DNA of 52,245 nt from an uncultured Collinsella sp. Lineage in GTDB: Bacteria > Actinomycetota > Coriobacteriia > Coriobacteriales > Coriobacteriaceae. This document shows, piece by piece, positions 1 through 6,406 of the stretch. Where the stretch lies: the NCBI GenBank assembly GCA_900541025.1, contig UQIL01000018.1, positions 1-52,245 of the forward strand. Reading direction: 5' to 3'. Under the pieces are notes generated by a model that did no database searches, was not told where the DNA came from, and was given only the letters and a program-made list of their open reading frames with translations. The translations under genes were made by a program, and so were the position numbers. Every line of letters starts with the position of its first letter. Positions within the stretch are counted from its first letter, which is position 1.

Positions 1-318
1 GACCTATCGAAACACATCTCCACCGTTCCATCAACTGGGAAAACGGCGCCCCCGGACCCCAGGAGGGGCCGCGGGGGCGTTCAGCTAACTGCGGGAATGG
101 CCTATTTGCTCAATGTGTTCGGCTGAGATCGGAAATCAACCGATCGAGAACCATCGAAATGGCCGCTATTATCTTTAATGTGCTGCCGCTAATTCCGTAT
201 CTATCTGTTTTCATTTTGTTTTCCTTTCGTTGGGTGGGCCGTCGGGGGTTCAGCCTGCTCCGCAGGCGGCCGCTGCGGCGCTCCGCGCCCCGACGGGTTC
301 GAACCCGTGTCGCGGCAA
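1..318. other. non-coding left edge with tRNA-Lys 3' fragment and mini-hairpins
   Basis: I see no convincing gene here. Bases 233-251 match the 3' end of tRNA-Lys (copy at 4357 onward) with one mismatch over 19 bases, then diverge into small perfect hairpins: CCTGC-TCC-GCAGG (254-266) and GGCGC-TCC-GCGCC (277-289). A palindromic T-arm-like sequence around GACGGGTTCGAACCCGT follows (about 291-308). A GC-rich inverted repeat lies near 46-83. The stretch may be the decayed edge of an older insertion at the same tRNA gene; that is inference. Confidence 0.45.
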
Positions 319-352
319 CAAAAAAGCGACCAACCGGAGTCGATCGCTTTCT
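319..352 (-). terminator. ancestral tRNA-Lys terminator
   Basis: AAAGCGA (323-329) pairs with TCGCTTT (344-350), and the minus strand then runs into a T tract. It sits directly downstream of the tRNA-Lys 3' fragment, so it was probably the terminator of tRNA-Lys before element 1 inserted. Confidence 0.6.
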
Positions 353-355
353 TTT

Positions 356-403
356 CTATGGTGGGCCGTCAGGGGTTCGAACCCTGGACCTTGGGATTAA
401 AAG
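356..403. repeat. attL of element 1 (48-bp direct repeat)
   Basis: Identical over 48 bases to 4354-4401. It contains the 3' half of tRNA-Lys from the anticodon loop to CCA. To the right the sequence departs from the tRNA, which marks the element boundary at about 403/404. Confidence 0.9.
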
Positions 404-512
404 CCGCACCTCGTTTGATTTAACGCTTGGACAGTGATACCGTACACCCACTCTGACCTGCGGTTTCGTTCGACTAGACGGACTGCACAGCCTGAGCGGG
501 TTTATTCAACAC

Positions 513-541
513 GGGTACTCCGCGCGGTACGCAGCGGGTAC
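513..541 (+). repeat. left integrase arm-type sites, element 1
   Basis: GGGTAC at 513-518, CGGTAC at 525-530 and GGGTAC at 536-541, at start-to-start distances of 12 and 11 bp. The same hexamer with the same 12 and 11 bp spacing recurs at the right end (4280-4308). About one helical turn of spacing, and position just inside attL and before the integrase gene, fit arm-binding sites for the integrase N-terminal domain. Confidence 0.6.
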
Positions 542-563
542 GCACCGCGATTATGGGGTATCG

Positions 564-1790
564 ATGAAGCCAAAGCGCTACTACACCTCGTCCTGTCTCC
601 TTCCATACCGCAACGGCAGATGGCGCGGACGCCTGAAGTTTAAGAAGCAGGACGGGACATACGGGCAGGTCAGCAAGGTCATGGCCGCCAAATCGAAACG
701 TGCAGCTCAGGCCGAGCTGAAGGAATGGCGCGAGGAGATGGAGGATCTTGCGCAGAAGAAGCTCAAGCTCGGCAGCATGGCACATAAGACCGTAAAAGAC
801 CTGCTAGACGGCTATATCGACATGCTCAGTGCATCCGGCTCAATTGAGTCCTCGACCGTCTACGACTACCGCGGTGCCGCGCGACTTGTTGAGCGCAGAA
901 TCGGCGGCATCGAATTCGACTCGTTAGACGTAACCGCAGCTCAGAACTGGATTAACTGGGCCGTTGAAGAGGGCTACAAGCCATCCACCATTCGCAAGAG
1001 TGTGACGCTGCTCAAGGCCGCATACCGCGATGCTGTCGGCAGGCTCCGCGTGATCGACTACTCCCCCGTGGACTGCGTGCGCGTGCCTAAAGCCCGTCAC
1101 CGTGAGCCCAACGCACTGGACGAACGAGAGCGAGGACGGCTGCTCACGTTCCTCTCAATCGCCCGAGATTGTCCCGAAAACGTTGGCATCTACCTCGCAC
1201 TGCTCACGGGTATGCGGCGTGGCGAGCTGCTTGCGCTCAGGTGGCGCAACGTTGATTTCGGACAAAAGCTGCTGCACGTCAAAGCTTCCATCGGGTTTGG
1301 AGAAAACGGGCATTACGAGAAGGAACCCAAGAACGGCGGAAGTCGCAGGAGCATTCCCATGCCCGATGAAGTCGCGGGGATCCTTACTCGCCGCCTGACC
1401 GCCGCGCGAGCCGAGTGCTTTAAGGCGGGCGTGCCGTTCGAGCAGTCGATGTTCGTGTTGGGCGGTCCTGACGGAGAGTTCATGGCCCCTGAGCGCCTGT
1501 CGCGTCACTGGGCCGTCACGGTTCGACAGCTGGGGCTGGTGGGCTCGGAGGGCGAGCCGCCCAAGTTCCACGACCTGCGCCACACGTTCGCTACCGCAGC
1601 GATCCTCGCGGGGACGGACATCAAGTCCGTCTCCTCGCTCCTGGGTCATGCCAACGCCGCAATGACGCTGAACATCTACACGGGCGTAAACGCCCAGGCG
1701 AAGCGAACGGCAATGGATGCAGTGGCGGCAACGATGACGGCGACACCGCCCACGGTTGAAATCCTGGAACTGCGGGCGAGCGGTGAATAG
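564..1790 (+). CDS. int: tyrosine recombinase/integrase of element 1
   Basis: A 408-aa phage-type integrase that should recombine the att sites at 356 and 4354. The N-terminal ~60 residues are basic with an arm-binding (AP2-like) character. A helical core-binding domain follows at about 75-170, then the catalytic domain. Catalytic landmarks are the first Arg in TGMRRGELLALRW, the HDLRHTFAT box (His-x-x-Arg), GHANAAMTLNIY with the second His, and the nucleophile Tyr. Length is typical for the family. The ATG at 564 follows a weak GGGG ribosome site and lies 23 bp after the arm-type repeats. It resembles the integrase of element 2 in layout and in these boxes. A terminator follows. Confidence 0.95.
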   Translation: MKPKRYYTSSCLLPYRNGRWRGRLKFKKQDGTYGQVSKVMAAKSKRAAQAELKEWREEMEDLAQKKLKLGSMAHKTVKDLLDGYIDMLSASGSIESSTVYDYRGAARLVERRIGGIEFDSLDVTAAQNWINWAVEEGYKPSTIRKSVTLLKAAYRDAVGRLRVIDYSPVDCVRVPKARHREPNALDERERGRLLTFLSIARDCPENVGIYLALLTGMRRGELLALRWRNVDFGQKLLHVKASIGFGENGHYEKEPKNGGSRRSIPMPDEVAGILTRRLTAARAECFKAGVPFEQSMFVLGGPDGEFMAPERLSRHWAVTVRQLGLVGSEGEPPKFHDLRHTFATAAILAGTDIKSVSSLLGHANAAMTLNIYTGVNAQAKRTAMDAVAATMTATPPTVEILELRASGE

Positions 1791-1832
1791 GCCCCTGCGG
1801 TCCTCAGATACCGATTTTCGGCCCGTAAATAC

Positions 1833-1866
1833 AGCGGCCGCCCATCGGGCTCCGACCGCTTTTTTC
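1833..1866 (+). terminator. terminator after integrase 1
   Basis: AGCGG (1833-1837) pairs with CCGCT (1856-1860), with an inner CCC/GGG pair, followed by a T run. It separates int from the downstream genes. Confidence 0.6.
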
Positions 1867-1966
1867 AGAGCCGCAAATCGGCTCTAATTCAGACAAAAGA
1901 CCAGCTAGACAGCTGTTTTCTTTTAAGACTATTCGGACTATCGGGACAATGAAACGGAGGTGAACC

Positions 1967-2176
1967 ATGCTCGAATTCAGGATAAGCGGCGAAACCGCTA
2001 AGGCCAGCTGCTTGGCGGACCAGTTGGAAAGGGCAGGCTATGTTGTCAGGCGTTCGAAGCCCTATCGCAACAGGGACGAAGAAGGTTGTCGAATCTATCT
2101 CGAACTGGATGAGGACAAGGTCATGGGATGGATGCTTGCCAACCTTGAAAAAGCATACCTAGACAATCCCTCATAA
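1967..2176 (+). CDS. small hypothetical protein of element 1
   Basis: A 69-aa protein with a strong ribosome site (GGAGGTG) 5 bases before the ATG. It is charged, has no membrane segment or signal peptide, and begins MLEFRISGETAKASCLADQL. The pattern suggests a small alpha/beta fold in which a residue is read as a strand, helix, strand and terminal helix. I do not recognise the family. It stands alone between the int terminator and a strong hairpin at 2177-2209, so it is probably its own transcript. A regulatory or accessory role in the element is possible but unproven. Confidence 0.6.
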   Translation: MLEFRISGETAKASCLADQLERAGYVVRRSKPYRNRDEEGCRIYLELDEDKVMGWMLANLEKAYLDNPS

Positions 2177-2400
2177 GGCCCGCCTTTCGGCGAAGGCGAA
2201 AGGCGGGCCCGAGCACGGAAACCCACCGTTTTGAGCGGGACATACGAAGTCGGGCGAAATGGCCGTAAGGGTAGTTTTTCGAAATACGCAAGAGTCGTAC
2301 GCTGCCGTACAAAACTGCGTTTTGCCCGTCCGCGTACGCGCCGAAACCTACGGTTCGGCGCTTGTTAGGGCTCTGCCCTAAAACCCGGCGCCCTGCGGGG
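2177..2400. repeat. chain of perfect inverted repeats
   Basis: No gene lies between 2177 and 2584. The stretch holds GGCCCGCCTTTC/GAAAGGCGGGCC (2177-2209), CAAAAC-TGC-GTTTTG (about 2309-2323), GCGCCGAA/TTCGGCGC (2338-2361) and TTAGGGC-TCT-GCCCTAA (2365-2381), followed by a CGCCCTGCGGGGCG palindrome. The first may act as a terminator, although it lacks a T run. The others have three-base loops. The remainder to 2584 should hold the promoter of the gene at 2585; I cannot pick it with confidence. Confidence 0.6.
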
Positions 2401-2584
2401 CGAAACCCCCGTTCTCAAAGGCGCGATTAGACGGAACAGAATACCCTGCCGCCCGAAATTATCACCGATTGTCACCCCTTGGCACCAAATCGGTTCGCAC
2501 GGAGCCAAAAGCCGCCATAGCCTTGTTATAGCGGCATAAGCCGCACAGTCTTTATCGGGCCATAGGCCTAGAAAGGAGTCAACT

Positions 2585-2818
2585 ATGCATAAATCAGAGG
2601 AGGCCATTTTGGAACGGTTCCGCCTCGGCGAGTATGACACGTTACCGCTGCTCATCACACCCACAACCGCCGAAGCGGCAATCGGCATTAGTGCCAAGCA
2701 CCTTTTGAGAATGGTCGAACGCGGTGAGATCCGTGGCGTTCAAATCGGGCGCCGGTGGAAGCTCAACCGTGATGACCTGCTCGCGGTCTGCGGGCTGCGC
2801 GATAAGGGCGCGGCCTAA
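2585..2818 (+). CDS. excisionase-like HTH DNA-binding protein
   Basis: A 77-aa protein of the excisionase/MerR-like HTH_17 type. After a short N-terminal helix comes the fold LITPTTAEAAIGISAKHLLRM, then VERGEIRGVQIGRRWKLNRDDL, which is the usual helix-turn-helix plus wing and ends in an Arg-rich wing and a helix. Family members act as recombination directionality factors or AlpA-like activators. It has a clear AAGGAG ribosome site. Its stop overlaps the start of the next gene (TAATG at 2816-2820), so the two are translationally coupled. It is likely the Xis/AlpA of element 1; which of the two roles it plays cannot be told from sequence. Confidence 0.8.
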   Translation: MHKSEEAILERFRLGEYDTLPLLITPTTAEAAIGISAKHLLRMVERGEIRGVQIGRRWKLNRDDLLAVCGLRDKGAA

Positions 2819-3240
2819 TGGGGCGCACAATTAGTGATGATGAGGCCATCAAGGCCGCATGGAATGTGCAGCTACCGCTCATGCGCATTAACCTGCCAAT
2901 AACGACCGCAAACGAATTCAGGCGCTTGCATACTGCTCGCGGCAGCCGTGCATACGCCGATATGGGTGTCTGGCTCGCACTGTGTTCGCTCGCATCAACG
3001 GCTAGGGGACACGCGCTGAAACTCGATTACGCGATGCTGGCCAAGCAACTTTATGGGACGCACGGTCAATAGACTGTCGCAGCCGAGCATGTCAACGCAC
3101 TGATCGCAGCGGGACTCGCGACCTCAACCGAGGACGAATGGCTCTACCTGCCCGCTGTCGATGACGCGATGATTAGGCATGGAAAGATGATTGTCGGTGG
3201 CACCCGTGGCGGGCGGCCTAAGAAGAAACGGAGGAGATAA
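2818..3240 (+). pseudogene. winged-helix replication-like protein split by in-frame TAG
   Basis: Translation from the ATG at 2818 gives 84 aa, ending at a TAG at 3070-3072 just after LYGTHGQ. The same frame stays open for another 55 codons (from TVAAEHVNALIAAGLATSTE to a basic tail GGRPKKKRRR), ending at a TAA at 3238-3240. Together they form about 140 aa whose middle looks like a winged helix: helices around YADMGVWLALCSLAST and LKLDYAMLAKQLYG, then the recognition part and a wing EDEWLYLPAVDD. Phage replisome-organiser proteins have such a fold. The TAG replaces a codon inside the domain, so the gene is probably broken unless it is read through. The two halves are in the same frame and no frameshift is needed. 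Confidence 0.7.
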
Positions 3241-3242
3241 CA

Positions 3243-3731
3243 GTGACGGATGATCCTCCGAAAAAAGAAGTGCCGCTGGAATCATCACTTCCAACGGCAC
3301 CAAGCATCACTCAGGATGCGATTAGCATTGAGAATACTATATCACGTGAACGGTTCGCACAGCTCAGCGGCGTTGAACCGCCACAAATCTGCGCTGCTGC
3401 AACGGAAACCGAGGAAGCCGCCAAATCGCGGCTATGTGACGACAAAAGTGATCGATGGCTATATCTCGCCGCGAGGGGCAAGCTTGAACTTCAGTTGCTA
3501 TTAGAAATACGACGATACGAGCGCATCGGCTCATGCAAGGGCTATAAGGTTTGCGGATTGAAGAAAACCGACATCGAACTGGCCGAATTCTTTAACGCGG
3601 CGCGGCCGAGCGTCTGCAAAGCGCGAAAGGCGTTGAAATCAAGGCATCTCATCGACTCGGTTGACGGCATACTGCAACTCCGATATGCAGCCATCCTCGA
3701 TGCCGCCAAGTCCATGGGATGGAGCGACTAG
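3243..3731 (+). CDS. winged-helix-like protein, candidate replication factor
   Basis: A 162-aa protein starting at a GTG with GGAGGAG 7 bases upstream, 2 bases after the previous frame ends. Residues 1-75 are acidic and probably disordered. Residues 80-160 look like a winged helix: LELQLLLEIRRYERIGSCKG, then KKTDIELAEFFNAARPSVCKARKALKSRHL as helix-turn-helix, then DSVDGILQLRYAA as wing. It is followed at once by a terminator and then the iteron array, the position expected of a replication initiator. No named family is recognised. An autonomous initiator role is inference; a transcription regulator is the alternative. Confidence 0.7.
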   Translation: MTDDPPKKEVPLESSLPTAPSITQDAISIENTISRERFAQLSGVEPPQICAAATETEEAAKSRLCDDKSDRWLYLAARGKLELQLLLEIRRYERIGSCKGYKVCGLKKTDIELAEFFNAARPSVCKARKALKSRHLIDSVDGILQLRYAAILDAAKSMGWSD

Positions 3732-3734
3732 GCA

Positions 3735-3765
3735 GCCGTCCCGCATCTATTGCGGGACGGCTTTT
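3735..3765 (+). terminator. terminator of the element 1 operon
   Basis: GCCGTCCCGC (3735-3744) pairs with GCGGGACGGC (3752-3761), followed by TTTT. It closes the operon 2585-3731 and separates it from the iteron array. Confidence 0.85.
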
Positions 3766-3773
3766 CAGTGTTC

Positions 3774-4010
3774 AAAAGGGTGGGTTTAAGTGTAACGTGA
3801 GGTTAAACCAGCCTGTAACGTGACGTTACATCTTCTGTAACTTGAAGTTACACTTCCTGTAACGTGAGGTTACACATGTGTAACTTGAGGTTACATTTAA
3901 CCCACCCTTCAAAAGGGGGCATTCAAGCGTCCCGAACCGCAGGTAGAAGCGCCGCAGGTGTAACGTCAAGTTACATTCCATTTATATATAAATAAGTAAG
4001 TAATAGATAT
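3774..4010. repeat. iteron array and AT-rich tract: putative replication origin
   Basis: Six copies of a 17-bp palindromic iteron, consensus TGTAACnTnAnGTTACA, start at 3791, 3814, 3836, 3858, 3879 and 3959. The first five are spaced 21-23 bp, two helical turns. They are framed by an inverted repeat AAGGGTGGGTT (about 3776-3786) / AACCCACCCTT (3899-3909). After the sixth comes an AT-rich tract (about 3979-4012, TTATATATAAATAAG) in a GC-rich neighbourhood, as in a DNA-unwinding element. This is the standard anatomy of iteron plasmid and satellite origins. The protein that binds it is probably encoded at 3243 or 2818 (inference). Confidence 0.75.
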
Positions 4011-4012
4011 AG

Positions 4013-4279
4013 GGCTTCGGTGCATCAACGACCGCTCACTACGCCACACCGGCATACCCGCGCTCAAGGCTCGCGTTCAACTCCCTTTCGACAGCCTGGG
4101 GCTACCCAAGGAGCCCCTACGGCTATCGAAAGCGCGCAGAACGCTCGCATCCACTCGGACCGTCCTCGGCCCCCACAGACGGATGGACGAACGCATCGGC
4201 AACGATCTATCCGTCCGACCATCCGGACGTTAACGCCCTCTACGGACAGACCAGAATTATGGAATCCACGTGATTTGAG
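4013..4279. other. structured non-coding region with nested hairpin
   Basis: No credible gene. It contains a nested hairpin at 4085-4132: outer CTTTCGA/TCGAAAG, then AGCC/GGCT, then GGGGCT/AGCCCC, with single mismatches between the stems. A second inverted repeat CGTCCG/CGGACG lies near 4210-4228. A single-strand origin, a nick site or a small RNA would all fit; nothing decides between them. Confidence 0.45.
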
Positions 4280-4308
4280 GGGTACCGTTTTGGGTACTCG
4301 TTGGGTAC
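4280..4308 (+). repeat. right integrase arm-type sites, element 1
   Basis: GGGTAC at 4280-4285, 4292-4297 and 4303-4308, spaced 12 and 11 bp, in the same orientation and spacing as the left set at 513-541. They lie 46 bp inside attR. Confidence 0.6.
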
Positions 4309-4310
4309 AT

Positions 4311-4345
4311 AAAGAAAAAGGTCAGAGACAACACCGTCTCTGACC
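4311..4345 (-). terminator. element-supplied tRNA-Lys terminator
   Basis: GGTCAGAGAC (4320-4329) pairs with GTCTCTGACC (4336-4345). Read on the minus strand, the hairpin is followed by a T-rich run (plus strand AAAGAAAAA). It lies just beyond the CCA end of tRNA-Lys and inside element 1, so the element replaces the terminator it displaced. Confidence 0.85.
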
Positions 4346-4353
4346 TGCGCAAA

Positions 4354-4401
4354 CTATGGTGGGCCGTCAGGGGTTCGAACCCTGGACCTTGGGATTAAAA
4401 G
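4354..4401. repeat. attR of element 1 (48-bp direct repeat)
   Basis: Second copy of the 48-bp repeat at 356-403. It forms the 3' half of the intact tRNA-Lys gene. Confidence 0.9.
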
Positions 4402-4432
4402 TCCCCTGCTCTGCCAGCTGAGCTAACGGCCC
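4357..4432 (-). tRNA. tRNA-Lys (UUU)
   Basis: A 76-nt cloverleaf with encoded CCA. The acceptor stem is GGGCCGT/ACGGCCC, the anticodon loop is CTTTTAA with anticodon TTT, and the T-arm is CAGGG-TTCGAAC-CCTG. It begins 28 bp after the stop codon of the aminopeptidase gene on the same strand and may be co-transcribed with it. Element 1 is integrated in its 3' half. Confidence 0.96.
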
Positions 4433-4460
4433 GCGGGTGGCATTGTACCACGGTCTGGGA

Positions 4461-5741
4461 CTATTCCCAACTCCATTGGCCGTTCTGGAAAATCACAACT
4501 TCACGTCCATCAGGCGTAATGCCCGTAATATCGATGTCGTCCGTGCCGATCATAAAATCGACGTGCGTGCTCGAGACGTTAACGCCATGCTCCAGGAGCT
4601 CCTCCTTGGACATGTCATACCCACCCTCGATGCATTCGGGGAAACCGACACCTAGCGCGAGATGGCAGCTAGCGTTCTCGTCATAGAGCGTATCGTAGAA
4701 CAGAACACCACTTTCGCGGATCGGCGTGTTCTTGGAAATGAGCGCGACCTCTCCCAGGTGAGCAGCGCCCTCGTCAGTATCGATGATACTTGCGAGCGTT
4801 GCCTTGCCCACGCGGGCGTCGTAGTCCACCACGCGGCCGCCCTCGAACTTAATCCAAAAATCGTCGACTTTATTGCCGTGGTGGATGAGCGGCATGGCCG
4901 AGTACACGATACCGTCGGCGCGCATGCGATCGGGCGAAGTGAAGACTTCCTCGGTGGGAATGTTGGGGAAGAAGGGGTGCCCATCGGGCGTCTTGCCCTT
5001 GCCGCCGGCCCACTCGTGACCCTTCGTCATGCCAATCGTCAGATCGGTTCCATTTGCCGCGGTGTAATGCAGGCAGTCGAAACGATTGCCGTTCAGGAAA
5101 CGCAGGTTCTTTTCGAATGCGGCGTCATGGAGCTCCCAGTCGCTCTCTGGGTCCTGGCCATCGGCGCGAGCGGTGTGCAGAATCGCATTCCACAGCTTAT
5201 AGATTGCAACCTCATCGGCGTCTCCCGGGAACACCTCGCGCGCCCAAGCCACGACCGGAGCGCCGGCGATGCACCACGGATTGATGTTGTAATCCAGTCC
5301 ACGGCGGAAAACTTTGCACTGCGTGTTCTTTGCCTTAGAAGCTGCAGCGGGCTTAGCGGGATCGATGCCCTTAAGGGCGGCGGGGTCCGCACCCTCGATA
5401 AAGATAAAGCAGGCACCGTCCTGGGCCAGGGAATCCAGCTGCAGGCGCTTCCACTCGGGCGTCTGCTCAAAATAGCTTTTCTCGACATGCTCGTACGTGA
5501 GCCTCGTCACGGCATCATCGGCCCAGATGACCGTCACGTGGCCGGCGCCGGCAGCATAGGCCTCCGCGACCACCACGCGCGCAAACGGCACGCACTCAAC
5601 CGGAGACTGAACGACGACTTCCTGGCCGGGCTTAACGTTTACGCCCTTGCGGACAACCAGGCGCGCATAGTTTTTAATCTTGGGCTCCAGGGACTTCATA
5701 CCCTCCAGGGCCTCTTCGACCGTCAGGGCAGCTCGAATCAT
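4461..5741 (-). CDS. M29-family aminopeptidase
   Basis: A 426-aa cytosolic metallo-aminopeptidase resembling AmpS/PepS (M29, thermophilic aminopeptidase family), which removes N-terminal amino acids from peptides with two metal ions. Family marks include NYARLVVRKGVNVKPGQEV at the start of the N-terminal domain, GMTKGHEWAGGKGKTPDGHPFFPNIPTEEVFTSP in the middle (the family's conserved PxEEVFT signature), and later HLGEVALI and HLALGVGFPE near the metal site, ending in HVDFMIGTDDIDITG. I prefer the ATG at 5741 because GGAG lies 7 bases upstream; an ATG at 5753 is possible. A terminator from the upstream direction lies just before it, so it is probably transcribed alone or with tRNA-Lys. Confidence 0.93.
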   Translation of the reverse strand: MIRAALTVEEALEGMKSLEPKIKNYARLVVRKGVNVKPGQEVVVQSPVECVPFARVVVAEAYAAGAGHVTVIWADDAVTRLTYEHVEKSYFEQTPEWKRLQLDSLAQDGACFIFIEGADPAALKGIDPAKPAAASKAKNTQCKVFRRGLDYNINPWCIAGAPVVAWAREVFPGDADEVAIYKLWNAILHTARADGQDPESDWELHDAAFEKNLRFLNGNRFDCLHYTAANGTDLTIGMTKGHEWAGGKGKTPDGHPFFPNIPTEEVFTSPDRMRADGIVYSAMPLIHHGNKVDDFWIKFEGGRVVDYDARVGKATLASIIDTDEGAAHLGEVALISKNTPIRESGVLFYDTLYDENASCHLALGVGFPECIEGGYDMSKEELLEHGVNVSSTHVDFMIGTDDIDITGITPDGREVVIFQNGQWSWE

Positions 5742-5769
5742 GTGCCACTCCATCTATCTATAGAACAGT

Positions 5770-5800
5770 AAAAAGGCGCGCCGCAAAAACGACGCGCCTT
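5770..5800 (-). terminator. terminator of purC-membrane protein operon
   Basis: AAGGCGCG (5773-5780) pairs with CGCGCCTT (5793-5800), and the minus strand continues into TTTTT. It ends the transcript that includes 5831-7294. Confidence 0.75.
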
Positions 5801-5830
5801 ATATCTTAGCGATAAGTATGTATGCAAACG

Positions 5831-6406
5831 CTACTTCTTCTTGGAGTCCTTCTTGTCCTCCTCGGCAGCTGCGCGCTCGATAAGAGCGTTGAGCTTGTTC
5901 TCGGACATGCCCTCGGCCTGCGCGCGGTACATGTTGCGCAAGGGACGAATACGAGCGAAGTCGTAGATAAAGTCACCTAGGATGATGACATAGGACAAAA
6001 CGATGCCGACCATCTGGACAGGGCTGGACACCATGCCAGCGGGAGCGAAGTACAGCGAGGCCCAAATTGCCACGACGAGCACCATGCCAATGGCGAGCAC
6101 AATCCACCAGATGCGACGGCGCTTGGTGTAGTCCTCGTCCTGCTTGAGGAGGATATTCGACACCGTATAGATGCGGTCCTCCTTGGCGCGCTGCTTAGCC
6201 TTGCGGGCGCGCTTCTCCTCTTTAGAGAGGCCCTCGAGGTTCTCGCCCTTCTCGAGCTCTTTGCGGCGTGCCTTAGACGAAGCCGGCACGACGCGAACGG
6301 AGCTCGCTGCTTGGCGGGCGGGCTTAGCAGATGCGGCAGACTTGCGCGCAACCCCGGTAACTTCGTGGGATTGCGTGCGCTTGTTCGTGGCGCTACGGGT
6401 ACTCAC
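5831..6406 (-). CDS. hypothetical membrane protein
   Basis: A 191-aa protein with a long Lys/Arg/Ala-rich cytoplasmic N-terminus (about 1-95), two membrane segments (about 97-120, IWWIVLAIGMVLVVAIWASL, and 125-147, SSPVQMVGIVLSYVIILGDF) and a charged C-terminal tail ending DKKDSKKK. The GTG start follows the purC stop directly (TAAGTG), so it is translationally coupled to purC. I do not recognise the family; similar basic-tailed two-TM proteins occur widely in Actinobacteria. No purine role is implied by sequence. Confidence 0.8.
   Translation of the reverse strand: MSTRSATNKRTQSHEVTGVARKSAASAKPARQAASSVRVVPASSKARRKELEKGENLEGLSKEEKRARKAKQRAKEDRIYTVSNILLKQDEDYTKRRRIWWIVLAIGMVLVVAIWASLYFAPAGMVSSPVQMVGIVLSYVIILGDFIYDFARIRPLRNMYRAQAEGMSENKLNALIERAAAEEDKKDSKKK

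Larger units (their letters stand above)
356..4401 (+). mobile_element. integrative element 1 in tRNA-Lys(UUU)
   Basis: A 4.0 kb island bounded by 48-bp direct repeats, one of which completes the functional tRNA-Lys gene at 4357-4432. Cargo in order: tyrosine integrase, 69-aa unknown protein, excisionase-like HTH protein, a winged-helix-like gene broken by TAG, a second winged-helix-like gene, an iteron array with an AT-rich tract, and a structured non-coding right end. Triplet GGGTAC motifs lie inside both ends. There are no conjugation, capsid or resistance genes. The plan recalls phage-inducible islands (integrase, AlpA/Xis-like regulator, replication module) but lacks packaging genes, so satellite status is inference. 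Confidence 0.88.

Noticed and set aside
284..318. T-arm-like sequence as a further tRNA gene
   Set aside because: The loop would have six bases and no acceptor, D or anticodon arms can be built.
159..437. A 92-aa frame at the left edge
   Set aside because: It runs through the att repeat and hairpins and has no ribosome site; not coding.
3791..3975. Repeats spaced 21-23 bp taken as a CRISPR array
   Set aside because: Units are 17-bp palindromes with 4-6 bp gaps, no unique spacers of CRISPR length and no cas genes; they are iterons.
4020..4343. A 107-aa frame in the right end of element 1
   Set aside because: It overlaps hairpins, arm sites and the tRNA terminator, has no ribosome site and low-complexity Arg/Pro/Thr composition.
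4662..5771. Plus-strand open frame opposite the aminopeptidase
   Set aside because: Antisense shadow; the peptidase is well supported on the minus strand.
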